From NCBI GenBank assembly GCA_964625575.1, contig CAZVBQ010000013.1, positions 1 to 64,000 on the forward strand: a stretch of DNA of 64,000 nt, in the 5' to 3' direction. A model generated the notes under the pieces. That model did no database searches. It saw nothing but the letters and a program-made list of their open reading frames with translations, and was not told the DNA's origin. This document shows, in pieces, positions 34,336 through 41,162 of the stretch. The position numbers and the translations under genes were made by a program. How positions within the stretch are numbered: position 1 is the stretch's first letter; the number at the start of each line of letters is the position of its first letter. The DNA is from UTCHB3 sp964625575 (GTDB lineage Bacteria > Bacteroidota > Ignavibacteria > Ignavibacteriales > Ignavibacteriaceae).

Positions 34336-34580
34336 TTCTACCGACATGCCACCCCTACGGGGAGGATCGGATNNNNNNNNNNNNNNNNNNNNNNNNNNNN
34401 NNNNNNNNNNNNNNNNNNNNNNNNNNNNNNNNNNNNNNNNNNNNNNNNNNNNNNNNNNNNNNNNNNNNNNNNGGGAGGATCGGATTATGATCTCTGATTC
34501 TACCGACATGCCACCCCTACGGGGAGGGTCGGATTATGATCTCTGATTCTACCGACATGCCACCCCTACGGGGAGGATTG
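34287..34580 (-). repeat. Right REP-like array, 49-bp period, inverted relative to the left array
   Basis: Units with CTACCGACATGCCACCCCTA and the stem CCCCTACGGGG start near 34289, 34338, 34500 and 34549, a 49-bp period. The core is the reverse complement of the left array core, while the spacer (GGATCGGATTATGATCTCTG) is different and specific to this side. A 100-N gap splits it. The first unit is inside the transposase reading frame. Confidence 0.9.
34373..34472. other. Assembly gap (100 N) in right REP array
   Basis: The 13 bases before the gap (GGGAGGATCGGAT) are the same as the 13 bases after it. Removing the N run and one copy of these 13 bases restores the 49-bp period, so the gap may contain nothing or whole units. 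Confidence 0.98.
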
Positions 34581-34617
34581 GATTTTGATCTTTGAAGTTC
34601 AATTCACAAAATATCAA

Positions 34618-35121
34618 TTAATTCTTCTTCAATCTCTCAATGAAAAAGAAGGTGGCAATTGAGAGAACCAGCAAAAGAAGAACCCCGCCGAACTCAGGAT
34701 TAAAGAAGGCTTTCAGACTGCTGAAGGACTTCGTTATCTCCGTGAAGAATGATGGATCGATCTTAAATGAAAATTTGTCACCAGAGGCTGCTGAAGCAGA
34801 ATCACCCCCTGCTTTGAAGGCAAAGCCAAACAACAGCAGCAAAATCGAAGTAAGTCCTATCAGCATGCCGATGAAGAACTTCTTACTCCCCTCCCCCGGC
34901 TTCACCGTCTTTACGATCTTTTTCAAAACCATCGCGTTGATCGTCGCGGGCGCAGAAAAAACCTTCATTTGCCTGAAACCTTTATCCGCTCTGAGCAGAT
35001 AATCATATTCCCGGGCACATTCGGGGCAAACCGCTTTGTGATCGAGGAACGCTTTCTTCTCATCCGGGGAAATGTCGCCGTCGATCATTCTGTTCATAAA
35101 TTCATTGTCATAATGTTTCAT
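34618..35121 (-). CDS. Anti-sigma factor with zinc-finger-type N-terminus
   Basis: The 167 residues start with an anti-sigma ZAS motif: His28, Cys32, Cys35 (DHKAVCPECARE). Two predicted membrane segments (about 85-105 and 145-165) hold it in the inner membrane. It overlaps the upstream sigma gene by 4 bp (ATGA), the usual sign of a sigma/anti-sigma pair. The periplasmic part between the two helices contains a Phe-rich sequence with no domain recognised. The signal that releases sigma is unknown. It ends close to the right REP array. Confidence 0.86.
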   Translation of the reverse strand: MKHYDNEFMNRMIDGDISPDEKKAFLDHKAVCPECAREYDYLLRADKGFRQMKVFSAPATINAMVLKKIVKTVKPGEGSKKFFIGMLIGLTSILLLLFGFAFKAGGDSASAASGDKFSFKIDPSFFTEITKSFSSLKAFFNPEFGGVLLLLVLSIATFFFIERLKKN

Positions 35122-35684
35122 CTGAGTTCATCCTCAAGATCATTTTCTTTAATCAATTTCTTTAACGCCGTCCGCGACCGGTGCAGAAGAACCTTTACAT
35201 TCTGTACCGTCGTGTTCATAACCCCTGCGATCTGTTCGCAGCTCATGTCCTCAAGATAGAAGAGGTTTATCACCGCCGCGTAATTGGGCGGCAGCATCTC
35301 GATCAGCTTTTCAACGATCGCGCCCGTTTCAGTGCCCCACTTCTCAATTTCAACCTCAGTATCAGCAATCTCAATATCTTCATCCATGGTGATCATCGTG
35401 CTCTCAACCTTTCTCCGCTTAACATTCAGTTTCGAAATGGTGGTATTGTACACAATCCGGTAAAACCATGTCGAAAACTTCGCGTCCCCCTTGAACGACC
35501 CGATATTCTGATAGGCTTTGATAAAGCAATCCTGTAAAACCTCTTCGGCATCCATGCTGTTTTTCAACATCCGCATGATCATCGAGTAGGCTTTGTTCCC
35601 GTAACGGTCCATCAGCAGGGAAAAGTCGGTGACATTTCCTCTTTTAACTGACGCGATAATCTCAAGATCGTCAAGTTTTTTCAT
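35118..35684 (-). CDS. ECF-type RNA polymerase sigma factor
   Basis: The 188 residues show sigma-70 region 2 (YSMIMRMLKNSMDAEEVLQD, FSTWFYRIVYNT) and region 4 (YLEDMSCEQIAGVMNTTVQN). There is no region 3, as in ECF sigmas. It is coupled with the anti-sigma gene downstream. The two small membrane proteins on the other strand start 169 bp away and might be targets, but no ECF promoter was recognised. The insertion between regions 2 and 4 is acidic. Confidence 0.94.
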   Translation of the reverse strand: MKKLDDLEIIASVKRGNVTDFSLLMDRYGNKAYSMIMRMLKNSMDAEEVLQDCFIKAYQNIGSFKGDAKFSTWFYRIVYNTTISKLNVKRRKVESTMITMDEDIEIADTEVEIEKWGTETGAIVEKLIEMLPPNYAAVINLFYLEDMSCEQIAGVMNTTVQNVKVLLHRSRTALKKLIKENDLEDELR

Positions 35685-35853
35685 ACACTTCTTTAGACCC
35701 GGGGTCTTTCGAAATGGTTACAGCGGAAAATTAAAAATAATGGGACACAATAATAATGATGTCTGAAAACATTTTTTGTTGCCCGGTGTAACCTTTTACT
35801 GGTGCCGCTTGTCTGAAGGTACAGAAGGAATCAACAACAAAAGGAGAAACACA

Positions 35854-36201
35854 ATGCCTTTCGAATTCATGATACCGATTATCCTGTTTTTGGTAACCGG
35901 CGCGGTAATAATAACGGCCCTCTATCTCCGGTCAAGGGAGAGGGAGATGATCCTTTCAAAGGATTACACGGCAGACGAGATTAAGTCACTTCTCGCGCCC
36001 GGTGAGAAGAAAAAGGGCGCGCTTATAGTAACAGGTATCCTGACCCTGGCTTTCGGGCTCGGAATGATCACCGGCACGCTCGTTAAACAAGCCACAGGCG
36101 TGAACGATTACATACCATTCATAATGTTCACTTTCGTTGGCGCGGGTCTGATTGTTTCATATTATGTCAGGGAAAAGCTGAACAAAAAGGAAGGGGCCTG
36201 A
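35854..36201 (+). CDS. Small inner-membrane protein, first of a paralogous pair
   Basis: The 115-residue product starts at ATG 35854 with AAGGAG at 35841. An in-frame start upstream at 35776 is not supported. It has an N-terminal helix (IPIILFLVTGAVIITALYL), a central helix pair (about 60-80 and 90-105), and a charged segment with AD/LL motif between them. The following gene is a paralogue with the same plan. Possibly DUF6249-like; function unknown. It is divergent from the ECF sigma/anti-sigma pair. Confidence 0.77.
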   Translation: MPFEFMIPIILFLVTGAVIITALYLRSREREMILSKDYTADEIKSLLAPGEKKKGALIVTGILTLAFGLGMITGTLVKQATGVNDYIPFIMFTFVGAGLIVSYYVREKLNKKEGA

Positions 36202-36202
36202 T

Positions 36203-36556
36203 ATGACAGACGCAATCATTCCGATCATCCTTTTCATGGTAATTGGCGCTGTAATAATAGCGGGAATCGCTTTCAGGCACGTCGAGAAGAGAAAACTCCT
36301 CGAAAAAGATCTGCCGGCAGATGACCTGTACAATCTTCTGGGTGTTGACAGACAAATGCCGCACTCATACTGGCTGGCGGTTTCAGGTACAGTATTGATC
36401 TTCTTCTCGTTCGGAATTGGTGCCGCCCTCTGGCTCGACCGCCTCACCAGCGAAGACGCCCTTTCAGGAATGGCAGTTTGCCTCTTCACCGGCGCGGGAC
36501 TGATAGTCTCTCACTACTACCGTAACCACCTGGCGAGGAAACAGGCACACGGATAA
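36203..36556 (+). CDS. Small inner-membrane protein, second of a paralogous pair
   Basis: The 117 residues repeat the pattern of the preceding protein: IPIILFMVIGAVIIAG at the start, a charged DLPADDLYNLLG segment, then two helices (about 55-80 and 90-108). The genes are 1 bp apart, so they are co-transcribed and probably translationally coupled. The pair likely came from duplication and may form a heteromer. No function is known. A terminator follows. Confidence 0.78.
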   Translation: MTDAIIPIILFMVIGAVIIAGIAFRHVEKRKLLEKDLPADDLYNLLGVDRQMPHSYWLAVSGTVLIFFSFGIGAALWLDRLTSEDALSGMAVCLFTGAGLIVSHYYRNHLARKQAHG

Positions 36557-36591
36557 CAAGATTACAGAACAATGACTTCCCCAAAAACAAC

Positions 36592-36626
36592 AAAGGCACA
36601 AAAGCGATGTGCCTTTGTGCCTTTTT
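36592..36626 (+). terminator. Rho-independent terminator after membrane protein pair
   Basis: AAAGGCACA (36592-36600) pairs with TGTGCCTTT (36608-36616), with an alternative register further right ending in TGTGCCTTTTT. It separates the pair from the convergent trxB gene. Confidence 0.8.
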
Positions 36627-36646
36627 AAAACCTCCACAGGATTTTC

Positions 36647-37600
36647 TTACATATCCTGCGACTCAAGCCATCTTTCGGCATCTATAGCTGCCATGCAGCC
36701 TGAACCGGCAGCGGTGACTGCCTGGCGGTAGGTTTTGTCGCAGACGTCGCCGGCGGCGAAGACACCTTCGATGTTGGTGTATGATGTACCGGGTTTAACT
36801 TTAAGGTAACCGCTTTCATCGGTATCGAGAACGCCTTCAAACAGTTTTGTGTTTGGCTGGTGACCGATGGCAATGAATACGCCTTCACATTCATGAGTCT
36901 TTGTTTCGCCTGTCTTGGTGTTTTTCAGTACAACGCCCGTAACGGTTTTTCTTCCGTTTACGTCAGTACCCAAAACTTCGTCAACCACGGCGTTGAGTTC
37001 AAATTTTATTTTCGGGTTTTTCTTCGCGCGCTCAACCATGATCTTCGAGCCTCTGAACTCGTCACGTCTGTGAACGATCACCACTTCTGAAGCGAATCTT
37101 GTTAGATAATTTGCCTCTTCGAGCGCGGTATCACCACCACCGACAACGATGACCCTCTGGTTACGGTAGAAAAATCCGTCGCATGTGGCACAAGCTGAAA
37201 CTCCGAATCCCATGAATTTGCTCTCGGATGTGATGCCAAGAAGTTTGGCGGAGGCACCGGTTGAAACGATAACTGCGTCAGCGGTGTAAATTTCGTCGTA
37301 ACTTTTTACGACAAATGGTCTTTTCGAAAAATCAACTTCTGTAACTTCCTGATATTTCGACTCGGCACCAAATCTGTGAGCTTGTTTTCTCATGACATCC
37401 ATCAGTTCCGGTCCTTGAATTCCATGTTCAAAACCGGGATAGTTCTCTACTTCGGTGGTTATTGTGAGCTGCCCACCGGGTTGCATTCCCTCAAAGATCA
37501 ATGGCGCGAGGTTGGCTCTTCCTGTATAGATCGCGGCTGTAAAACCTGCCGGACCCGACCCTATAATTATCACTTTTTTGTGATTTGTATTCTCTGACAT
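36647..37600 (-). CDS. trxB: Thioredoxin-disulfide reductase
   Basis: TrxB uses NADPH and FAD to reduce thioredoxin. The 317 residues carry the FAD motif GSGPAGF (14-20), redox-active CATC (137-140), the NADPH motif VVGGGDTALEEA, and the second FAD motif GVFAAGDV. Length is typical. It lies 81 bp downstream of the hemW-like gene on the same strand. No thioredoxin gene is seen nearby. Confidence 0.97.
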   Translation of the reverse strand: MSENTNHKKVIIIGSGPAGFTAAIYTGRANLAPLIFEGMQPGGQLTITTEVENYPGFEHGIQGPELMDVMRKQAHRFGAESKYQEVTEVDFSKRPFVVKSYDEIYTADAVIVSTGASAKLLGITSESKFMGFGVSACATCDGFFYRNQRVIVVGGGDTALEEANYLTRFASEVVIVHRRDEFRGSKIMVERAKKNPKIKFELNAVVDEVLGTDVNGRKTVTGVVLKNTKTGETKTHECEGVFIAIGHQPNTKLFEGVLDTDESGYLKVKPGTSYTNIEGVFAAGDVCDKTYRQAVTAAGSGCMAAIDAERWLESQDM

Positions 37601-37681
37601 TTATTCTCCAAAAATTTTTTCTTCAATAAAAGTATGATGCAAAATGAATAATCAATGATTCAAACTTACAACTTTTCCCGG

Positions 37682-38848
37682 TTACAGTAGCCTCTCCACT
37701 ATCTCGTCACAGACGTGATACCCGTCGCGGGTGAGTTTCAGGAATTCCCCTTCCCAAATCAATTTATTTTCGACGATCAGGGGCTCGATAATATTTGCCC
37801 GTTCATCAAACCATGTTGCCGGCAAACCGCTGCCGATCTGTGAGAAATCAGGCTCAGAACCGGACAACTCCCTGTTTATCTTCAGTCCCCTTCCCCTTAA
37901 TCCGAGCATTACATACTCTTCGTAGAGGTCATTTTCAGTGAGTTCTTCACTTCCGGCGACGGCTTCACCCCGGTTTTGAACCGACGAGTTGTAAATGCTC
38001 AGCGCCGAGTAATTCCACCATCGCTTCCCTTCCATGTAGGAGTGTGCGGATGTCCCGAATGAGAGGTAATTTTCGCAATCCCAATAGATCATATTGTGCT
38101 TGCACTCATACCCGGGCTTGCAGTAGTTCGAAACTTCGTAATGTTGAAAACCGTGCTCCGCCAGGTGATCCATGGTCAGCTCGTAAAGACGGGAATCGAT
38201 CTCCTCATCCTGAATTTCCACTTCTCCCTTCAACACCATTTTGTTCAGAATGGTGCCCCGTTCAAGTATCAGTGAATACGCTGAAATGTGGGTTATGGGG
38301 AGTGAGGTCGCGATTTCAAGGTTTTTTCGCCACTTTTCGAGGGTTTGTCCGGGGAGGTTGAATATCAGGTCGAGGGAAATGTCGCAGAATCCGGCTTTTG
38401 TCGCTTCATTTACTGTTCTTATGGCTGCTCCCGCGTCATGTATCCGGGTAAGGAATTTCAGATCATCAGCATCGAACGACTGGATACCGATACTTATCCG
38501 GTTGATCCCCTGCTCCCTGAAGGCAATAAGTTTCTCGAGCGAGACCGTTCCCGGATTGGTTTCCATGGTGATCTCGGCTTCAGCCGACACTTCAAATGAA
38601 TTTTTCAGGTGAGTTATTATCTCGCCGAGATATTCCGGTTCAACGAGAGACGGGGTTCCGCCCCCGAAGTAAATTGTTTTGAATCTGTGGGAATCTGAAA
38701 AACGGTTGGCAAAATGGTCGATCTCGTGCTTCAGATTGTTGAGATAAACCTGCTTGTTATCATCCTTGATTATCGAATAAAAATCGCAGTAGATACATTT
38801 GTGGTCACAGAAGGGGATATGAACGTATAAACCCGCCTCTTTCTTCAT
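37682..38848 (-). CDS. hemW: Radical SAM coproporphyrinogen III oxidase-like protein (HemW family)
   Basis: The 388 residues start with the HemN/HemW radical SAM cluster motif IPFCDHKCIYCDFYS (Cys14, Cys18, Cys21). They continue with GGGTPSL and the C-terminal HemN domain. Proteins of this size are usually HemW, which handles heme, rather than oxygen-independent coproporphyrinogen oxidase, since the fourth Cys after the CxxxCxxC found in HemN is absent. The gene starts 1 bp after recN ends, so it is coupled to it. True substrate is not decided by sequence. Confidence 0.88.
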   Translation of the reverse strand: MKKEAGLYVHIPFCDHKCIYCDFYSIIKDDNKQVYLNNLKHEIDHFANRFSDSHRFKTIYFGGGTPSLVEPEYLGEIITHLKNSFEVSAEAEITMETNPGTVSLEKLIAFREQGINRISIGIQSFDADDLKFLTRIHDAGAAIRTVNEATKAGFCDISLDLIFNLPGQTLEKWRKNLEIATSLPITHISAYSLILERGTILNKMVLKGEVEIQDEEIDSRLYELTMDHLAEHGFQHYEVSNYCKPGYECKHNMIYWDCENYLSFGTSAHSYMEGKRWWNYSALSIYNSSVQNRGEAVAGSEELTENDLYEEYVMLGLRGRGLKINRELSGSEPDFSQIGSGLPATWFDERANIIEPLIVENKLIWEGEFLKLTRDGYHVCDEIVERLL

Positions 38849-38849
38849 C

Positions 38850-40571
38850 CTATCCGAAGAGCCCTTCCCCCTCGATCAACTCCTTCGCGCTTTTAAGTGC
38901 CGCTCCGGTGACTTCCGAACCGCTGATAAGTTTGGCGATCTCGTTAACTTTTTCACTCGCGCCAAGGCGGTTAATATGTGTTGAAGTGGTGCCTTCCCTC
39001 TCAATTTTTACAACCGAGAAGTGGATATCGGAAAAAGCAGCTATCTGCGGCAGGTGGGTGATCGCGATGATCTGATGAAATTTCGAGAGTGATTTAAGTG
39101 CCGCGCCTACTTTCTGCGCAATCCTTCCACTAATGCCTGTATCAACCTCATCAAAAACCAGAACAGGGATCATATCCATACCTGCGAGAACTGATTTCAG
39201 CGAGAGCATAACCCTTGAAACCTCACCACCGGACGCGACTTTTACAAGTGGCTTGGGTGATTCACCCGCGTTGGTAGAAATGTGAAACTCCACGATATCG
39301 ATTCCATCCCGGTTGAACTTGAAGTGCTTCCCGTCAACCGAAACATAATTTCTTTCGTTGTGATTCGCTTCTTCCCTTTTCATCTCCACAACAAACTGAC
39401 CGCTTTTGATCCCGAGTTCAGACAATTTATCGATAATACCATCCGCGAGTGGCTGTCTGGAAGCCGCGCGCTCTGAAGAGAGACGGGCAGCGATTGTGCC
39501 GCACTCTTCCCTTTTTCGCGCTATCGATTCATTCAGTCTGGCGATGTGACCGGCAAAATTATCGGCAAGATCGATCTCGTTTAGTATTTTCTCCCGGGTC
39601 TCGAGCACGGTTTCGAGTGAACCGCCGAATTTCCGTTTTAACTGGTTTATCGAGACAAGTCTTTCGCGGGTAGCTTCAAGTTTGGTTGGATCAAGATCGA
39701 TATTTTTAAGGTAATCCCTTATTGTGTCAGCACTTCCTTGAATCGCGGCAAGTGCCTGATCGAGATCCGCCAAAAGCGGTTCAAAACTGCTGTCAATCTT
39801 CGCGAGGGATTCAACCTCTTTCTTCGAAGAGTAAACCTGGGTGTAGGCGGAGTCATCGCTGTCGTAAAGCTTCGCGAAAGATGAGGAGGTGAGCGACATT
39901 AGCCTCTCGGCATTTTCAAGGATGTTAAGCTCCTTTTCAAGCTCGATATCCTCTCCCGCTTGTGGGGCAACAGCATCAATCTCTTTCAGCTTGAAAGCGT
40001 AGAACTCCCTCTTTTCCTTAAGTTCATTCCGTTTTGCTTCGATATCCTTAAGTTCATCAAGAAGCCGGAGCAATTCAGCGGATTTTTCCGAAAACTCTTC
40101 CTTCAGCGCGCCGGTTCTTGCAAAACTGTCGAGGTACCCGATGTGGTTGTCAGCGTGAAGTATCGCTTGGTGTTCATGTTGCCCGTGGAGATCAACAAGA
40201 GAGTCTCCGATCTCTTTCAGTACCGCGAGGCTGACCGGCGTGTCATTCACAAACGCGCGGCTGCTCCCTTTCACCGACACTTCCCGCCTGATGATCAGAT
40301 CATTTCCCCGCTCAATTCCATACGCGGTGAACAGCTCTTCCAGCTTCGAGGTGCCGTCACCCGGCGTGAACACCCCCTCAACCACTGCTTTTTGCGCGTC
40401 ACTTCTAACCGACTCAACGTACGCCCGGCCACCGAGAATGAGACTAAGGGCATCGAGCATAATCGACTTTCCCGCGCCTGTTTCACCGGTGATGATGTTC
40501 AGACCGCGACCAAATTCTATCGTCACCTCTTTTATCAGGGCGTAGTCTTTAATGTAAAGTGAGGATAGCAT
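38850..40571 (-). CDS. recN: DNA repair protein RecN
   Basis: RecN is an SMC-like ATPase acting in double-strand-break repair. From the ATG at 40571 the product is 573 residues, with Walker A GETGAGKS (29-36), the long coiled-coil centre, and the C-terminal KVASGGEVSRVMLSLK and VFDEVDTGISG motifs. A 40-bp repeat starts 5 bp upstream. An extended frame from a TTG at 40625 would translate that repeat, and is less likely. The repeat removes any obvious Shine-Dalgarno, so the start is assigned by family alignment. It is followed by the hemW-like gene at 1 bp. Confidence 0.93.
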   Translation of the reverse strand: MLSSLYIKDYALIKEVTIEFGRGLNIITGETGAGKSIMLDALSLILGGRAYVESVRSDAQKAVVEGVFTPGDGTSKLEELFTAYGIERGNDLIIRREVSVKGSSRAFVNDTPVSLAVLKEIGDSLVDLHGQHEHQAILHADNHIGYLDSFARTGALKEEFSEKSAELLRLLDELKDIEAKRNELKEKREFYAFKLKEIDAVAPQAGEDIELEKELNILENAERLMSLTSSSFAKLYDSDDSAYTQVYSSKKEVESLAKIDSSFEPLLADLDQALAAIQGSADTIRDYLKNIDLDPTKLEATRERLVSINQLKRKFGGSLETVLETREKILNEIDLADNFAGHIARLNESIARKREECGTIAARLSSERAASRQPLADGIIDKLSELGIKSGQFVVEMKREEANHNERNYVSVDGKHFKFNRDGIDIVEFHISTNAGESPKPLVKVASGGEVSRVMLSLKSVLAGMDMIPVLVFDEVDTGISGRIAQKVGAALKSLSKFHQIIAITHLPQIAAFSDIHFSVVKIEREGTTSTHINRLGASEKVNEIAKLISGSEVTGAALKSAKELIEGEGLFG

Positions 40572-40575
40572 GTTT

Positions 40576-40615
40576 TGAAGTGTGAACTGTGACTCGCCGC
40601 GGCGAGGTGAACTGT
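40576..40615. repeat. 40-bp repeat with CTCGCCGCGGCGAG palindrome, copy 2
   Basis: Exact reverse complement of 7565-7604. It sits directly upstream of the recN start, where a leader and ribosome site would normally be. It is open in the recN frame and would add SPRRGESQFTLQN-type residues if translation began upstream. Confidence 0.87.
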
Positions 40616-40644
40616 ATAATCTCAATTAGTTAAGTTAATCTGCC

Positions 40645-40691
40645 ACAAAAAAACAAAAAGGCGAAAGGGAGAGAAAGAGCTCTCTCCCTTT
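40645..40691 (-). terminator. Minus-strand terminator after YkvA gene
   Basis: AAAGGGAGAG (40664-40673) pairs with CTCTCCCTTT (40682-40691). Reading the minus strand, the stem is followed by CGCCTTTTTG and a T-run. It ends the S9 peptidase/YkvA transcript before recN. Confidence 0.75.
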
Positions 40692-40720
40692 TACCTTAAA
40701 AATTACGGTTTGGACATTTG

Positions 40721-41152
40721 CTAACTGTCGTAATACGACGAGAGCTCGTGCCCAAGGTATTTCAAGACCGCTCCTATCACGCCCATGTCATCCATGTATC
40801 CGAAAAAGGGAACCAGATCGGGAATGGCATCGATCGGCGAAATAAAATAGATAAGCCCTACTACGACTATGGCTTTTCTATACCATGACACGAACGGATC
40901 TGTCATGTAGTTTACAAGAGCGATAATGTCACGCACAAAGGATATTTTAGTTCCGCTCTCCTCGAGTTTCTGCCAGATGTTGGCATTAACATACTCGGCT
41001 TTCTTTTCGTATTCAGCCTCGCTCTCGATGAAATCGAAATTATAATCTCCCTCGTCGCCATTATCCTTCAGACTCCCGTCACTGGGGACATCATGAAAGT
41101 CGAGGTGCTCTTCACCCAGGTGATCCAGGGTCTTGTCTTTTGTTTCTTCCAT
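40721..41152 (-). CDS. YkvA-like DUF1232 membrane protein
   Basis: The 143 residues have an acidic, disordered N-terminus (about 1-60) and the DUF1232 core (YFISPIDAIPDLVPFFGYMDD, with the conserved SPIDAIPD). The function of the family is unknown; the hydrophobic core suggests membrane association. The gene starts 10 bp after the S9 peptidase gene, so they are co-transcribed. Any functional link between the two is unknown. Confidence 0.9.
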   Translation of the reverse strand: MEETKDKTLDHLGEEHLDFHDVPSDGSLKDNGDEGDYNFDFIESEAEYEKKAEYVNANIWQKLEESGTKISFVRDIIALVNYMTDPFVSWYRKAIVVVGLIYFISPIDAIPDLVPFFGYMDDMGVIGAVLKYLGHELSSYYDS

Positions 41153-41162
41153 GACAACCTCT

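Noticed and set aside
33468..34546. Open frames reading PPLRGG-type peptides through REP arrays and N gaps
   Set aside because: They are translations of repeat units and unknown bases; no start context or conservation is visible.
33369..34580. CRISPR array
   Set aside because: The spacers between palindromic cores are constant on each side, periods differ by side, and no cas gene is near. The layout fits REP/RAYT, not CRISPR.
40572..40625. TTG start for recN at 40625
   Set aside because: It would translate a 40-bp dispersed repeat; family alignment starts at MLSSLYIKDYALI, so the ATG at 40571 is preferred.
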